Both the position numbers and the translations under genes were made by a program. Source: CAYIBZ01 sp964361795 (GTDB lineage Bacteria > Patescibacteriota > Minisyncoccia > UBA6257 > WO2-44-18). Taken from it: 33,954 nucleotides of DNA. The notes under the pieces are model-generated. The model did no database searches, had not been told where the DNA came from, and was given only the letters and a program-made list of their open reading frames with translations. Where the stretch lies: NCBI GenBank assembly GCA_964361795.1, contig CAYIBZ010000004.1, positions 1 to 33,954 of the forward strand. The letters are read 5' to 3'. This document shows positions 1-7,824 of this stretch, one piece after another; positions within the stretch are counted from its first letter, which is position 1, and the number at the start of each line of letters is the position of its first letter.

Positions 1-28
1 CTAGTTGTCGAGTGGCCATAAGGTTTAG

Positions 29-118
29 AAATTCAAATGACAAAATTCAAATGACTAAATGTTTTGGATTTTAGATTTTGAGCTTGATTTGACATTTGAG
101 CTTTGAAATTTGGATTTT
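29..118. repeat. AT-rich direct and imperfect inverted repeats downstream of rpmF
   Basis: The 13-mer AAATTCAAATGAC occurs twice in tandem at 29-41 and 43-55. Facing it, at 81-113, is a loosely complementary stretch with CATTTGA (93-99) opposite TCAAATG (47-53) and a TTGAAATTTGGA-like segment. Together they can form an imperfect, AT-only hairpin just past the rpmF stop. No ORF is seen in 1-152. It may act as a weak terminator or be a dispersed intergenic repeat; the sequence alone does not decide. Confidence 0.4.
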
Positions 119-152
119 AAAGAACTGGACAACGCAGTAAATTGTAAATTAA

Positions 153-314
153 TTATTTCGTCCCGTAAACCCCGCATTGCAAGCAAGTTCTGTGCGGCAA
201 TACTGGCCCTTTGCAATTTGAGCAAACGGCAAGATTGACCCGCTGTAGGGCCAAATGAGAACGTCTGCGGCCAACCTTGGACTTAGAATGATGTTTTACT
301 GGTACGCCACCCAT
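153..314 (-). CDS. rpmF: 50S ribosomal protein L32
   Basis: A 53-residue ORF read on the minus strand, starting MGGVPVKHHSKSK and ending CGVYGTK. It has the L32 layout: a basic N-terminal segment (VGRRRSH), then a zinc ribbon of C31-x2-C34 and C44-x2-C47, with the family-typical LPHR just before the second pair. L32 is a small protein of the large ribosomal subunit near the peptidyl-transferase exit region. The length matches the family (about 55-60). No strong Shine-Dalgarno precedes the ATG at 314. It is transcribed divergently from the protease gene at 407. Two alternative N-terminal residues are possible, but the ATG is the only good start. Identification is by motif and length and is firm. 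Confidence 0.93.
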   Translation of the reverse strand: MGGVPVKHHSKSKVGRRRSHLALQRVNLAVCSNCKGPVLPHRTCLQCGVYGTK

Positions 315-342
315 AAGAAGTATTAATTAGAAAATACCATGG

Positions 343-371
343 TTGTAAAAAAATAGCAAATAATTTAGGAT
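343..371 (+). promoter_or_regulatory. Possible promoter of the serine protease gene
   Basis: TTGTAA (343-348), 17 nt, TAGGAT (366-371), which would give a transcript with a roughly 30-nt leader before the ATG at 407 and its AGGAG (398-402). The -10 is only a 4/6 match, so this is a weak call. Confidence 0.3.
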
Positions 372-406
372 TAAATTAGTATTTTCAAAAATAAAAAGGA
401 GACGAG

Positions 407-1114
407 ATGAAGCTGGCTGTTTTGTGGATCCTTTGCTTAATCGGGTGCTCAACCGCCCAGCCTAAAACTCTTCAAGAAATTTACAAAGAAGCCGATTATT
501 CAGTTGACATTACGATAACACATGAGACTTTTGATGGACAAATATTAGAAGGAGGAGGAGCGGGATTTGTGATCGTGCATGACAACCAGCACTATATTTT
601 GACTGTCGCTCACCTAAAATTGATTCCCGATAATTCAAAAGAAATTAAAAAAATACTGGGAATTTTTAAGTCTTCACATCATCCGAATCCGGAAGAACTG
701 GAAGTTGTTGGGTATGACGAAGACGCGGACATCATGACGTTAAAAGCTAAGGATGATTCGTTTATTTTCAAAGGCAATGCCGCAAAACTTGGTTCGTCTA
801 AAAGTTTGCGGGTTGGCGACTCCGTTATCGCCTTGGGATCTCCTTTAAATTTTCGGTTTTGTTTGAGCGAAGGCGTTGTCATGCGGCTCAATGCGCCATC
901 CAGCAATTTCAGGAACAATACTGCTTATTTTATTTTACATAGCGCGTTAATTAATCCCGGAAGCTCCGGCGGCCCGCTTCTAAATAACTTCGGTGAAGTT
1001 ATTGGGATTAATACTATGGTAGTCACCCGGAAAATGACAGGCGTTACGGCTATGTCGCTGGCCATTCCAATTGACGACGTTAAAAAAATTCTCCCGAAAA
1101 TAATTGGACAATAG
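407..1114 (+). CDS. Trypsin-like (HtrA-type) serine protease, predicted lipoprotein
   Basis: A 235-residue secreted protease of the chymotrypsin/HtrA fold. The N-terminus has a short hydrophobic signal ending in a lipobox-like LIGC (Cys14), so the mature protein is probably lipid-anchored outside the membrane. The catalytic triad can be read directly: His69 in LTVAHLK, Asp108 in DADIMTL and Ser187 in NPGSSGGPLL. It stops after the protease domain and has no PDZ domain, unlike DegP/DegS, so it is a minimal HtrA-like enzyme. The start is fixed by AGGAG (398-402) five nucleotides upstream of the ATG. A rho-independent terminator follows directly, so it is monocistronic. The substrate is unknown; envelope protein quality control or processing is inferred from the family. 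Confidence 0.88.
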   Translation: MKLAVLWILCLIGCSTAQPKTLQEIYKEADYSVDITITHETFDGQILEGGGAGFVIVHDNQHYILTVAHLKLIPDNSKEIKKILGIFKSSHHPNPEELEVVGYDEDADIMTLKAKDDSFIFKGNAAKLGSSKSLRVGDSVIALGSPLNFRFCLSEGVVMRLNAPSSNFRNNTAYFILHSALINPGSSGGPLLNNFGEVIGINTMVVTRKMTGVTAMSLAIPIDDVKKILPKIIGQ

Positions 1115-1141
1115 CCCCTCGTTAAAAACGGAGGGGTTTTT
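1115..1141 (+). terminator. Rho-independent terminator of the protease gene
   Basis: CCCCTC (1115-1120) pairs with GAGGGG (1131-1136) across a 10-nt loop and is followed by five T (1137-1141). It begins immediately after the protease stop codon. Confidence 0.85.
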
Positions 1142-1193
1142 GATAGGTTCTGATTGAAAATGATTCCCTAATCAATTAAAATTTTTATAACAG

Positions 1194-4100
1194 ATGAAAT
1201 TTACACACTTGCATACTCACTCTCATTATTCTTTGCTGGACGGCTTGGCAAAAATAGACGAATTGGTCAATCGCGCCAAAGAATTAGGAATGGATTCTAT
1301 CGCGATTACCGATCACGGCAATCTTTATGGGGCGATTGAATTCTATAAAAAAGCGAAATCGGCGGGCATCAAACCAATACTGGGCGTGGAGGCCTACATC
1401 GCCCCTCCCGCCAACAGCGCGGAAAAATATTTTCATCTTGTTATACTCTGTAAAAATAAAATCGGCTGGCAAAATCTTCTAAAACTAATAAGCCACGCTA
1501 ATCTTGAGGGCTTTTACTACAAACCGCGGATTATTAAAGATTTTTTAAGAAAACACAGCGATGGCCTGATTGCTCTTTCCGCCTGCCTCTCCGGAGAAAT
1601 ATCTAAAGCTATTTTAAATAATAAATTTGGCGAGGCGGAACAGATAGCGCTTGAGTATCAAAAAATTTTTGGGCCGGGAAATTTCTTTTTAGAAATCGGC
1701 GCCCATTCTAATATCAAAGAAACTCTTAAAACCCGCGAATGGCTGATTAAAATTTCTCAAAAAACGGGCATTCCGCTGGCGGCAACCCAAGATATTCATT
1801 ATTTGAAAAAAGAAGACGCGAAATATCACGATATCTTATTAGCCGTTCAAACCGGCAATAAATTAAACGATCCCAACAGACTGACTTTAAAAGACGATGA
1901 TTTTTCTTTGCGCTCTCCGGAAGAAATGGCGCCGTTTTTCCAAGACATTCCGGAAGCGATGGAAAACACCGTAAAAATCGCCGAACAATGCAATGTTGAA
2001 CTGGAATTAAACAAGATACAATTGCCAAAATTTGACGTGCCGGATGGGCGTTCGTCTATTGATTATTTAAAGCAATTATTGTCAGAAAGAGTAAAAAACC
2101 GATATTCACCCGTATCCGAAGAAATTCAAAAAAGGATTGAATACGAATTAAAAGTCGTGTCGGGAATGGGTTTTGCCGATTATTTTTTAATTGTCCAAGA
2201 TTTTATCAATTGGGCTAAAGATCGCGGCATTGTTGTCGGCCCGGGCAGAGGTTCGGCGGCCGGCAGTATTATCGCTTACATTCTGGGAATCACGGGCGTG
2301 GACCCGCTAAAATACGATCTCCTTTTTGAAAGATTTTTAAATCCGGACAGAATCCAAATGCCCGATATTGACATTGACATTACTGATAAACGGCGCGATG
2401 AAGTTTTTGGCTATTTGGTGGAAAAATACGGCTCGGATCGGGTAGCGCATATTATTACTTTCGGAACAATGGCCGCGAGAGCGTCAGTCAGGGACGTTGG
2501 CCGGGCTATGGACATCAATCTCGCCTTTTGCGACCGGCTGGCAAAGCTGATCCCGTTTAATCAAGACTTGGAAACTGCTTTGCAAAATTCGGAATTGTCT
2601 AATTTATATAAAACAAATTCCGATGCCCAAAAAATTCTGGATGCCGCCAAACATTTGGAAGGAGTGGCGCGCCACGCCTCCATGCATGCCTGCGGCATCG
2701 TGATTTCTAAAGAACCGCTCACTAATTATCTGCCATTGCAAAAAGCGCCGCAGGATCCCAATAAAATCATTACTCAATTGGAAATGCACAGCGTGGAAGA
2801 CCTCGGACTTTTAAAAATGGATTTACTGGGCCTTAAAAATCTTACCATCATTGAAGACACCACCAGACTAATTCATCAAAATAGCGGAGAAAAAATTGAC
2901 ATCAATAATATAGCTCTCAACGACGCTCAAACTTTTAAGGCTCTTCAAGATGGGGACACGACTGGAGTGTTTCAATACGAATCTTCGGGCATGAGACGCT
3001 ATATGAAAGAAATAAAGCCGACAGAATTTGAGGACCTCGTTGCCCTTGTGGCCCTTTATCGCCCAGGGCCAATTGACCTTATTCCTACCTATATACGGCG
3101 CAAACACGGCTTGGAGCAGATTTCTTATCTTCATCCTAAATTGGAAAACATATTAAAAAAGACTTACGGGGTCGGCGTATATCAAGAGCAAATGATGAGC
3201 ATCGCCCGCGACTTGGCCGGTTATTCTTTGGCTCAAGCGGACACTCTCCGCAAAGCAATCGGCAAAAAAATTAAAAGCTTACTGGACGAACAGCAGGAAA
3301 AATTAGTGAAGGGCATGATAGCTAACGGCATATCGCCGGAAACTGCCAATACTATTTGGGAACTATTCCCGCCATTCGCCCGTTACGGATTTAACCGTTG
3401 CTTAACTGGAGAAACTGAAATTATTGACGCTGAAACTGGACTTCCGGTAAAAATAGGCGATCTCGTCAACAATCCAAAATTACTCAAGAAAACAGGTACC
3501 TTCAATGACGAAAGCGATCTAAAAATTTCTATCCAAACAGTGCTTGCGGTAATTCCTAACGGTAAAAAACCAGTATTTAAGGTGCGCACGCGAAGCGGCC
3601 GGCAAATCCGAAGCACTGAGAACCATCCGTTTTACGGCATTCGCGGCTGGCAATTGTTAGAAAAATTAAAGCCAGGCGATAGAATCGCAGTCCCCCGCCG
3701 CCTGCCAGAGCCGGAAAAACCGCTTCATTTGCCAAAACATAAATTAGCAACACTAGGCTATCTGCTGGCAGAAGGCAATTTCTGCCATCCAAACGGATTT
3801 TATTTTTATTCTAAATCTAATGAGGAAGTTCAAGATTACATAAAATATCTGGAACAATTTAAAAATACCGTTGCTAAAACAAACAATTCCAAGCCGGCAA
3901 TTTCAGTCTATTCAAAAAGAAAAAATCTTCGCCAACCGTCGGAAGCTGTGGAATGGGTGAACGCCACCGGCCTGCGATACAAAAAAGCTACGGAGAAATT
4001 CTTGCCCACTTTTATGTATAGTCTTGCAAATGACGACCTCACCGTCCTTATTGCTAAAATGTTCCAAGGCGACGGCTGTATTAATATACAACGCGGCGAT

Positions 4101-5648
4101 CCCCAAATTTTCTACGCCACTTCTTCACAAAAGATCGCCAACGGCCTTCAGAGGCTCCTGCTTCGTTTTGGAATTTTATCAACAATCCATAAAAAGAAAT
4201 TTAAGTACCGCGGCGGCATAAAAATTGGCTACACTGTTACCATTAGTCGCTTCGATAACATCAAAAAATTCGTTGAAAATTTTTCAAAACACTTAGTCGG
4301 AGAAAAAAGAACAACTGCCGAATCAATAAAAACTAGCCATCCGATTATTAATGGTTCCCTCCCCGCTTGGTCGGCCCGCGGCAGCAAGGATATTATCCCA
4401 ACAATATTAGCGAGACCGCTCATCCATGCCGGAGTTACGACTGCGGGTCTTACTTTTTCCGGATTTGCTAAAACTATCGGCATTGCGGAACGTTTATTCT
4501 CAAATGACGACCAAAAAATCGGCTATCTAAGAGAAACGATTGGATTTATAGGGAGCGCTCTAAAAAATCCTGAGATTATCAAGCACGCGAAATCCGATAT
4601 TTACTGGGACGAAATCGTTTCAATTGAATTTGACGGAATAGAAGAAACGTTTGACCTTTCAATGGAAACAAACCATAACTTTATCGCCAATGACATTTTT
4701 GTTCATAATTCACATGCTGTTTGTTACGCCCTAATCGGCTATCAAACCGCCTATCTTAAAGTTCATTATCCGGTAGAGCTGATGACTGGCGTCCTTAATG
4801 CCGATTCTGGCGATATTGACAGAATTGCTTTTTTGATTGGTGAAACCCAAAAAATGAATATAAACATTTTGCCGCCTGATATTAATAAGAGCGATCTGTC
4901 TTTTGCTCCGGAAAACGGCAATATCCGGTTCGGATTAGCGGCTATTAAAAATGTCGGTGAAAATATAGTGCGGGCGATTATTGAAGAACGGCAAAGATCC
5001 GGGCCATTTGAAAACTTGGCATCGTTTTTAAGCAGAGTCCAGCATAAGGATTTAAATAAAAAATCTTTAGAAAGCCTGATTAAGTGCGGCACTCTTGATT
5101 CATTGGGGATAGAAAGAAAAATGGCCTTAGAAAATCTGGATGAAATCGTTAAATTTAATTCTTTAGTAAAAAAATCTCGGCAAACTTCTCAAATGGGACT
5201 TTTCGGAAGCAGTGTTTCGCTAAAATCTTTGAAACTGAAACCGGTTGAACCAGCCGAAATGAAAGAGCGTTTAATGTGGGAAAAAGAATTGCTGGGAATC
5301 TATCTTTCCGAACACCCTCTGGCCCAATACCAGGAAAAAATGGCAAAAACCGGCATAAGGCCGATTAAAGAAGTGATGGCTGGCGCCGATCCGTCAAAGC
5401 CCTACGCCAAGTTCAGCATTGGCGGCATCGTGTCTAAGATTCAAAAAATTACCACTCGTTTTGGCCAGCCGATGCTTTTTGCAAAAGTTGAAGACTTGAG
5501 CCATACTGTGGAAGTCGTCGTTTTTTCCGAATCGCTGGCAAAAAATCCGGCGGTTTGGCAGGAAAATAACGTGGTCGCCGTTACCGGCAAAATGTCTTGG
5601 CGCAATGGCGAACAAAAATTAATTTGCGACGAAGCCAAACTCCTATGA
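1194..5648 (+). CDS. dnaE: DNA polymerase III alpha subunit with an in-frame intein
   Basis: Replicative polymerase subunit that extends DNA in the replisome. The 1484-residue precursor carries a 437-residue intein (residues 736-1172); the spliced product would be 1047 residues, slightly short for bacterial DnaE. An N-terminal PHP domain opens with HLHTHSHYSLLDG. The palm aspartates are D393 and D395 in PDIDIDI and D543 in LLKMDLLGL. After the intein come the fingers (SHAVCYALIGYQTAYLK), a helix-hairpin-helix region and a C-terminal OB fold (FSIGGIVSKIQK). There is no Shine-Dalgarno before the ATG, but the first residues (MKFTHLHTHS) fit the family start exactly. The stop overlaps the thrS start as ATGA, implying translational coupling. 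Without splicing the polymerase should be inactive, because the insertion falls in a conserved fingers motif. Confidence 0.97.
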   Translation: MKFTHLHTHSHYSLLDGLAKIDELVNRAKELGMDSIAITDHGNLYGAIEFYKKAKSAGIKPILGVEAYIAPPANSAEKYFHLVILCKNKIGWQNLLKLISHANLEGFYYKPRIIKDFLRKHSDGLIALSACLSGEISKAILNNKFGEAEQIALEYQKIFGPGNFFLEIGAHSNIKETLKTREWLIKISQKTGIPLAATQDIHYLKKEDAKYHDILLAVQTGNKLNDPNRLTLKDDDFSLRSPEEMAPFFQDIPEAMENTVKIAEQCNVELELNKIQLPKFDVPDGRSSIDYLKQLLSERVKNRYSPVSEEIQKRIEYELKVVSGMGFADYFLIVQDFINWAKDRGIVVGPGRGSAAGSIIAYILGITGVDPLKYDLLFERFLNPDRIQMPDIDIDITDKRRDEVFGYLVEKYGSDRVAHIITFGTMAARASVRDVGRAMDINLAFCDRLAKLIPFNQDLETALQNSELSNLYKTNSDAQKILDAAKHLEGVARHASMHACGIVISKEPLTNYLPLQKAPQDPNKIITQLEMHSVEDLGLLKMDLLGLKNLTIIEDTTRLIHQNSGEKIDINNIALNDAQTFKALQDGDTTGVFQYESSGMRRYMKEIKPTEFEDLVALVALYRPGPIDLIPTYIRRKHGLEQISYLHPKLENILKKTYGVGVYQEQMMSIARDLAGYSLAQADTLRKAIGKKIKSLLDEQQEKLVKGMIANGISPETANTIWELFPPFARYGFNRCLTGETEIIDAETGLPVKIGDLVNNPKLLKKTGTFNDESDLKISIQTVLAVIPNGKKPVFKVRTRSGRQIRSTENHPFYGIRGWQLLEKLKPGDRIAVPRRLPEPEKPLHLPKHKLATLGYLLAEGNFCHPNGFYFYSKSNEEVQDYIKYLEQFKNTVAKTNNSKPAISVYSKRKNLRQPSEAVEWVNATGLRYKKATEKFLPTFMYSLANDDLTVLIAKMFQGDGCINIQRGDPQIFYATSSQKIANGLQRLLLRFGILSTIHKKKFKYRGGIKIGYTVTISRFDNIKKFVENFSKHLVGEKRTTAESIKTSHPIINGSLPAWSARGSKDIIPTILARPLIHAGVTTAGLTFSGFAKTIGIAERLFSNDDQKIGYLRETIGFIGSALKNPEIIKHAKSDIYWDEIVSIEFDGIEETFDLSMETNHNFIANDIFVHNSHAVCYALIGYQTAYLKVHYPVELMTGVLNADSGDIDRIAFLIGETQKMNINILPPDINKSDLSFAPENGNIRFGLAAIKNVGENIVRAIIEERQRSGPFENLASFLSRVQHKDLNKKSLESLIKCGTLDSLGIERKMALENLDEIVKFNSLVKKSRQTSQMGLFGSSVSLKSLKLKPVEPAEMKERLMWEKELLGIYLSEHPLAQYQEKMAKTGIRPIKEVMAGADPSKPYAKFSIGGIVSKIQKITTRFGQPMLFAKVEDLSHTVEVVVFSESLAKNPAVWQENNVVAVTGKMSWRNGEQKLICDEAKLL
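3399..4709 (+). mobile_element. DnaE intein with LAGLIDADG homing endonuclease
   Basis: The intein interrupts the conserved DnaE string RYGFNR|SHAVCYA. Seen directly: Cys1 (residue 736) in CLTGETEIID (block A), a TxxH in STENHPF (block B), two LAGLIDADG-type helices LGYLLAEGNF and IAKMFQGDGCI with their acidic residues intact, a C-terminal block WDEIVSIEFDG, and a terminal His-Asn (VHN) followed by Ser+1. All residues needed for class 1 splicing are present, and both endonuclease acidic residues are kept, so splicing and possibly homing should be functional. The position is three residues downstream of the split-intein site of cyanobacterial DnaE (which precedes CFNKSH). No frameshift or stop interrupts it. 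Confidence 0.93.
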
Positions 5649-7357
5649 TTGAAAATAAACGGCATTCGCTCGCCCACCTTTTGGCGGCGGCGGTTTTGAA
5701 AAAGTTTCCGAGCGCGAAACTAGGCATAGGCCCGGTTATTGAGAACGGATTTTATTATGATTTTCAATTGCCCAGAACGTTAACGCCGGAGGATCTGAGA
5801 GAATTTGAGAAAGAGATGAAAAAAATGATCGGCGCAAAGCTCCAATTTACCGGGAAAAAGATTACTGCCGCTGAAGCTAAAAAATTTTTCAAAAGCCAGC
5901 CTTTTAAGTTAGACCTTATAAAAGAATTCTCCAAAGAAAAGAAAACTTTGACCCTTTATAAAACCGGGGACGTTTTCTCGGATCTTTGCCGAGGCGGACA
6001 CGTGGACAATACTTCCGAAATAGATCCGGACTCTTTCAAATTAAATAAAATTGCCGGAGCTTATTGGAAAGGAAACGAAAAGAATCCTCAACTTCAGCGA
6101 GTTTATGGCCTGGCTTTTAATACTAAAAAAGAGCTGGACGAATATCTGAAGACAATGGAAGAGGCCCAAAAAAGAGATCATCGCAAACTTGGAAAAGATT
6201 TGGAGATTTTTCATATCTCCGAAGAAGTCGGGCCGGGATTGCCGCTGTTTTATCCCAAAGGGGCAATCTTAAGGCGCGTCGTGGAAAATTTTATCATTGA
6301 ACTTCAGGAAAAACGGGGCTATTTGCCGATTTGGATTCCTCACGTCACTAAAGGCGAACTCTACAAAATTTCCGGCCATTTGGATAAATATGACGCAATG
6401 TATCCGCCGATGAAACTGCGCGGCGAAGCGGATTATTACATTAAACCAATGAACTGCCCGCACTTTATGGCTCTTTATAAGAGCGCGCCTCATTCCTATA
6501 AAGAACTGCCGATCCGGTGGACTTCAACCACCACAAACTATCGCTATGAAAAAAGCGGCGAATTGTCGGGATTAACTAGGGTGAGATCTTTAACCCAAGA
6601 CGACTGCCATGTTTTCGCCGCGCCGAACCAGATAGAACAGGAAATTAATCTGATGCTGGATATGATTGGCGATACATATGAAAAGTTTGAATTTAAAAAT
6701 TTCTGGGTTCGGATTTCTACTCGCGATCCTAAAGACAAAGAAAAATACATAGGAGATAAAAAAATTTGGGACGAGTCGGAAAAAATATTGGCTGAATTGA
6801 TTCAAAAAAGAAAATGGCCGCATAAAATAGGCGCCGGCGAGGCGGCTTTTTACGGCCCTAAATTGGATTTTATGATAAAAGATGTTTTGGGAAGGGAATG
6901 GCAGCTCTCAACGATTCAACTGGATATGAATCTGCCGAAAAGATTTGAATTAGAATACGCCGCCGATGATGGGTCAAAAAAACAGCCGGTGGTTATTCAT
7001 CGGGCCATTTTGGGCTCCACGGAAAGATTCTTAGGAATCTTGATTGAACACTTCGCCGGCGCTTTTCCTTTCTGGCTGTCCCCTGTTCAGATAAGAATAT
7101 TGCCGGTTTCGGAAAAACATCTGGATTACGCGAGAAAAGTCGCCGAAGAATTGAAAAATTACCGCGTAGAGGTTGCCATGGAAAATGAAACAGTCGGTAA
7201 AAAGATTCGGATCGCTGAATTGCAAAAAGTGCCATATGTAATTGTTGTGGGCGACGCGGAAAAAAATAACCAAACGGTCAGATTGCGCGAACGCGGCAAA
7301 GGCGACTTGGGCGAAATGAAAATAAACGCCCTCCGACAGCTGGTCGGAGGGTCTTAA
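5645..7357 (+). CDS. thrS: Threonine-tRNA ligase lacking the TGS domain
   Basis: Charges tRNA-Thr with threonine; class II synthetase. The protein is 570 residues from the ATG at 5645, against about 640 in E. coli, because it begins directly in the editing (SAD) domain: H7 and H11 in HSLAHLL, then C115 and H119 in LCRGGH. The catalytic domain has the expected zinc ligands C271 (MNCPH), H322 (DDCH) and H452 (VIHRA), a motif 2 region and motif 3 (GSTERFLGILIEHF), followed by the C-terminal anticodon-binding domain. An upstream in-frame ATG at 5597 lies inside dnaE; the 5645 start is preferred because it gives a 4-nt ATGA overlap with dnaE and starts at the domain boundary. The stop TAA shares TTAA (7354-7357) with the convergent gene's stop. 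Confidence 0.95.
   Translation: MIENKRHSLAHLLAAAVLKKFPSAKLGIGPVIENGFYYDFQLPRTLTPEDLREFEKEMKKMIGAKLQFTGKKITAAEAKKFFKSQPFKLDLIKEFSKEKKTLTLYKTGDVFSDLCRGGHVDNTSEIDPDSFKLNKIAGAYWKGNEKNPQLQRVYGLAFNTKKELDEYLKTMEEAQKRDHRKLGKDLEIFHISEEVGPGLPLFYPKGAILRRVVENFIIELQEKRGYLPIWIPHVTKGELYKISGHLDKYDAMYPPMKLRGEADYYIKPMNCPHFMALYKSAPHSYKELPIRWTSTTTNYRYEKSGELSGLTRVRSLTQDDCHVFAAPNQIEQEINLMLDMIGDTYEKFEFKNFWVRISTRDPKDKEKYIGDKKIWDESEKILAELIQKRKWPHKIGAGEAAFYGPKLDFMIKDVLGREWQLSTIQLDMNLPKRFELEYAADDGSKKQPVVIHRAILGSTERFLGILIEHFAGAFPFWLSPVQIRILPVSEKHLDYARKVAEELKNYRVEVAMENETVGKKIRIAELQKVPYVIVVGDAEKNNQTVRLRERGKGDLGEMKINALRQLVGGS
7329..7354 (+). terminator. Hairpin at the 3' end of thrS
   Basis: CCCTCCGAC (7329-7337) and GTCGGAGGG (7343-7351) form a perfect 9-bp stem with a 5-nt loop, followed by TCTT. 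It is encoded inside the last thrS codons (RQLVGGS). The T tract is poor, so termination strength is uncertain. Confidence 0.5.
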
Positions 7358-7785
7358 CGGCCTTTTATTTCAACTTCAAAAATTATCTTGCCGTCCTGAT
7401 CAAATACTTCAATAATCACTTCAACAATCACATTATAATGGTTGCGTTCTATGTTCAGACGAAAGCTTTCTTTTTTGCCGCTATCCAATACAAACTCGCG
7501 ATTCCCGTCATAAATAGCAACCGCCTCCAGATCGTCATTAGAGTCATTAAATCCCCAAAATTTTAATCCTTTTCCAGATTCCAATATCTCAACCACTTCC
7601 CCGCTAATATAGGAAAAATCAGGATGACGATATTGATAAGATATTCCCAAAACAGCATTGGAACCATCTTTTGTTTTGGATTCAGTGCAAACCTTGCCGG
7701 CTTTGAAATCGTAATAAACCACGCTCTGATCTAGAAATTCCCATAAGGCAAAATCTGGCGAGGACTTTTTATTGAGATCGGCCAA
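7354..7785 (-). CDS. Hypothetical protein, paralogue of the 9312-9743 gene
   Basis: Not assigned to a known family. About 143 residues, mostly beta-strand-like alternation with no signal peptide or membrane segment, so probably cytoplasmic. It shares a pattern with the product of 9312-9743: an N-terminal SPDF..W, a central [KR]-x-W-G and a C-terminal beta-rich stretch of alternating hydrophobics ending in xxFxxEx(K/R). I prefer a TTG start at 7785 (LADLNKKSSPDF) because AAAGGA sits 6 nt upstream; a TTG at 7800 would add five residues. It lies about 40 nt downstream of gatB on the same strand and is probably co-transcribed with it. Its stop overlaps the thrS stop head-on. Confidence 0.6.
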   Translation of the reverse strand: MADLNKKSSPDFALWEFLDQSVVYYDFKAGKVCTESKTKDGSNAVLGISYQYRHPDFSYISGEVVEILESGKGLKFWGFNDSNDDLEAVAIYDGNREFVLDSGKKESFRLNIERNHYNVIVEVIIEVFDQDGKIIFEVEIKGR

Positions 7786-7824
7786 CGGCTTTCCTTTCAA
7801 AGAGCGGATAAAGAAATAGTAGAA

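Noticed and set aside
5597..5644. Longer thrS start inside dnaE
   Set aside because: It would add 16 residues with no homology; the ATGA overlap at 5645 and the domain boundary favour the shorter form.
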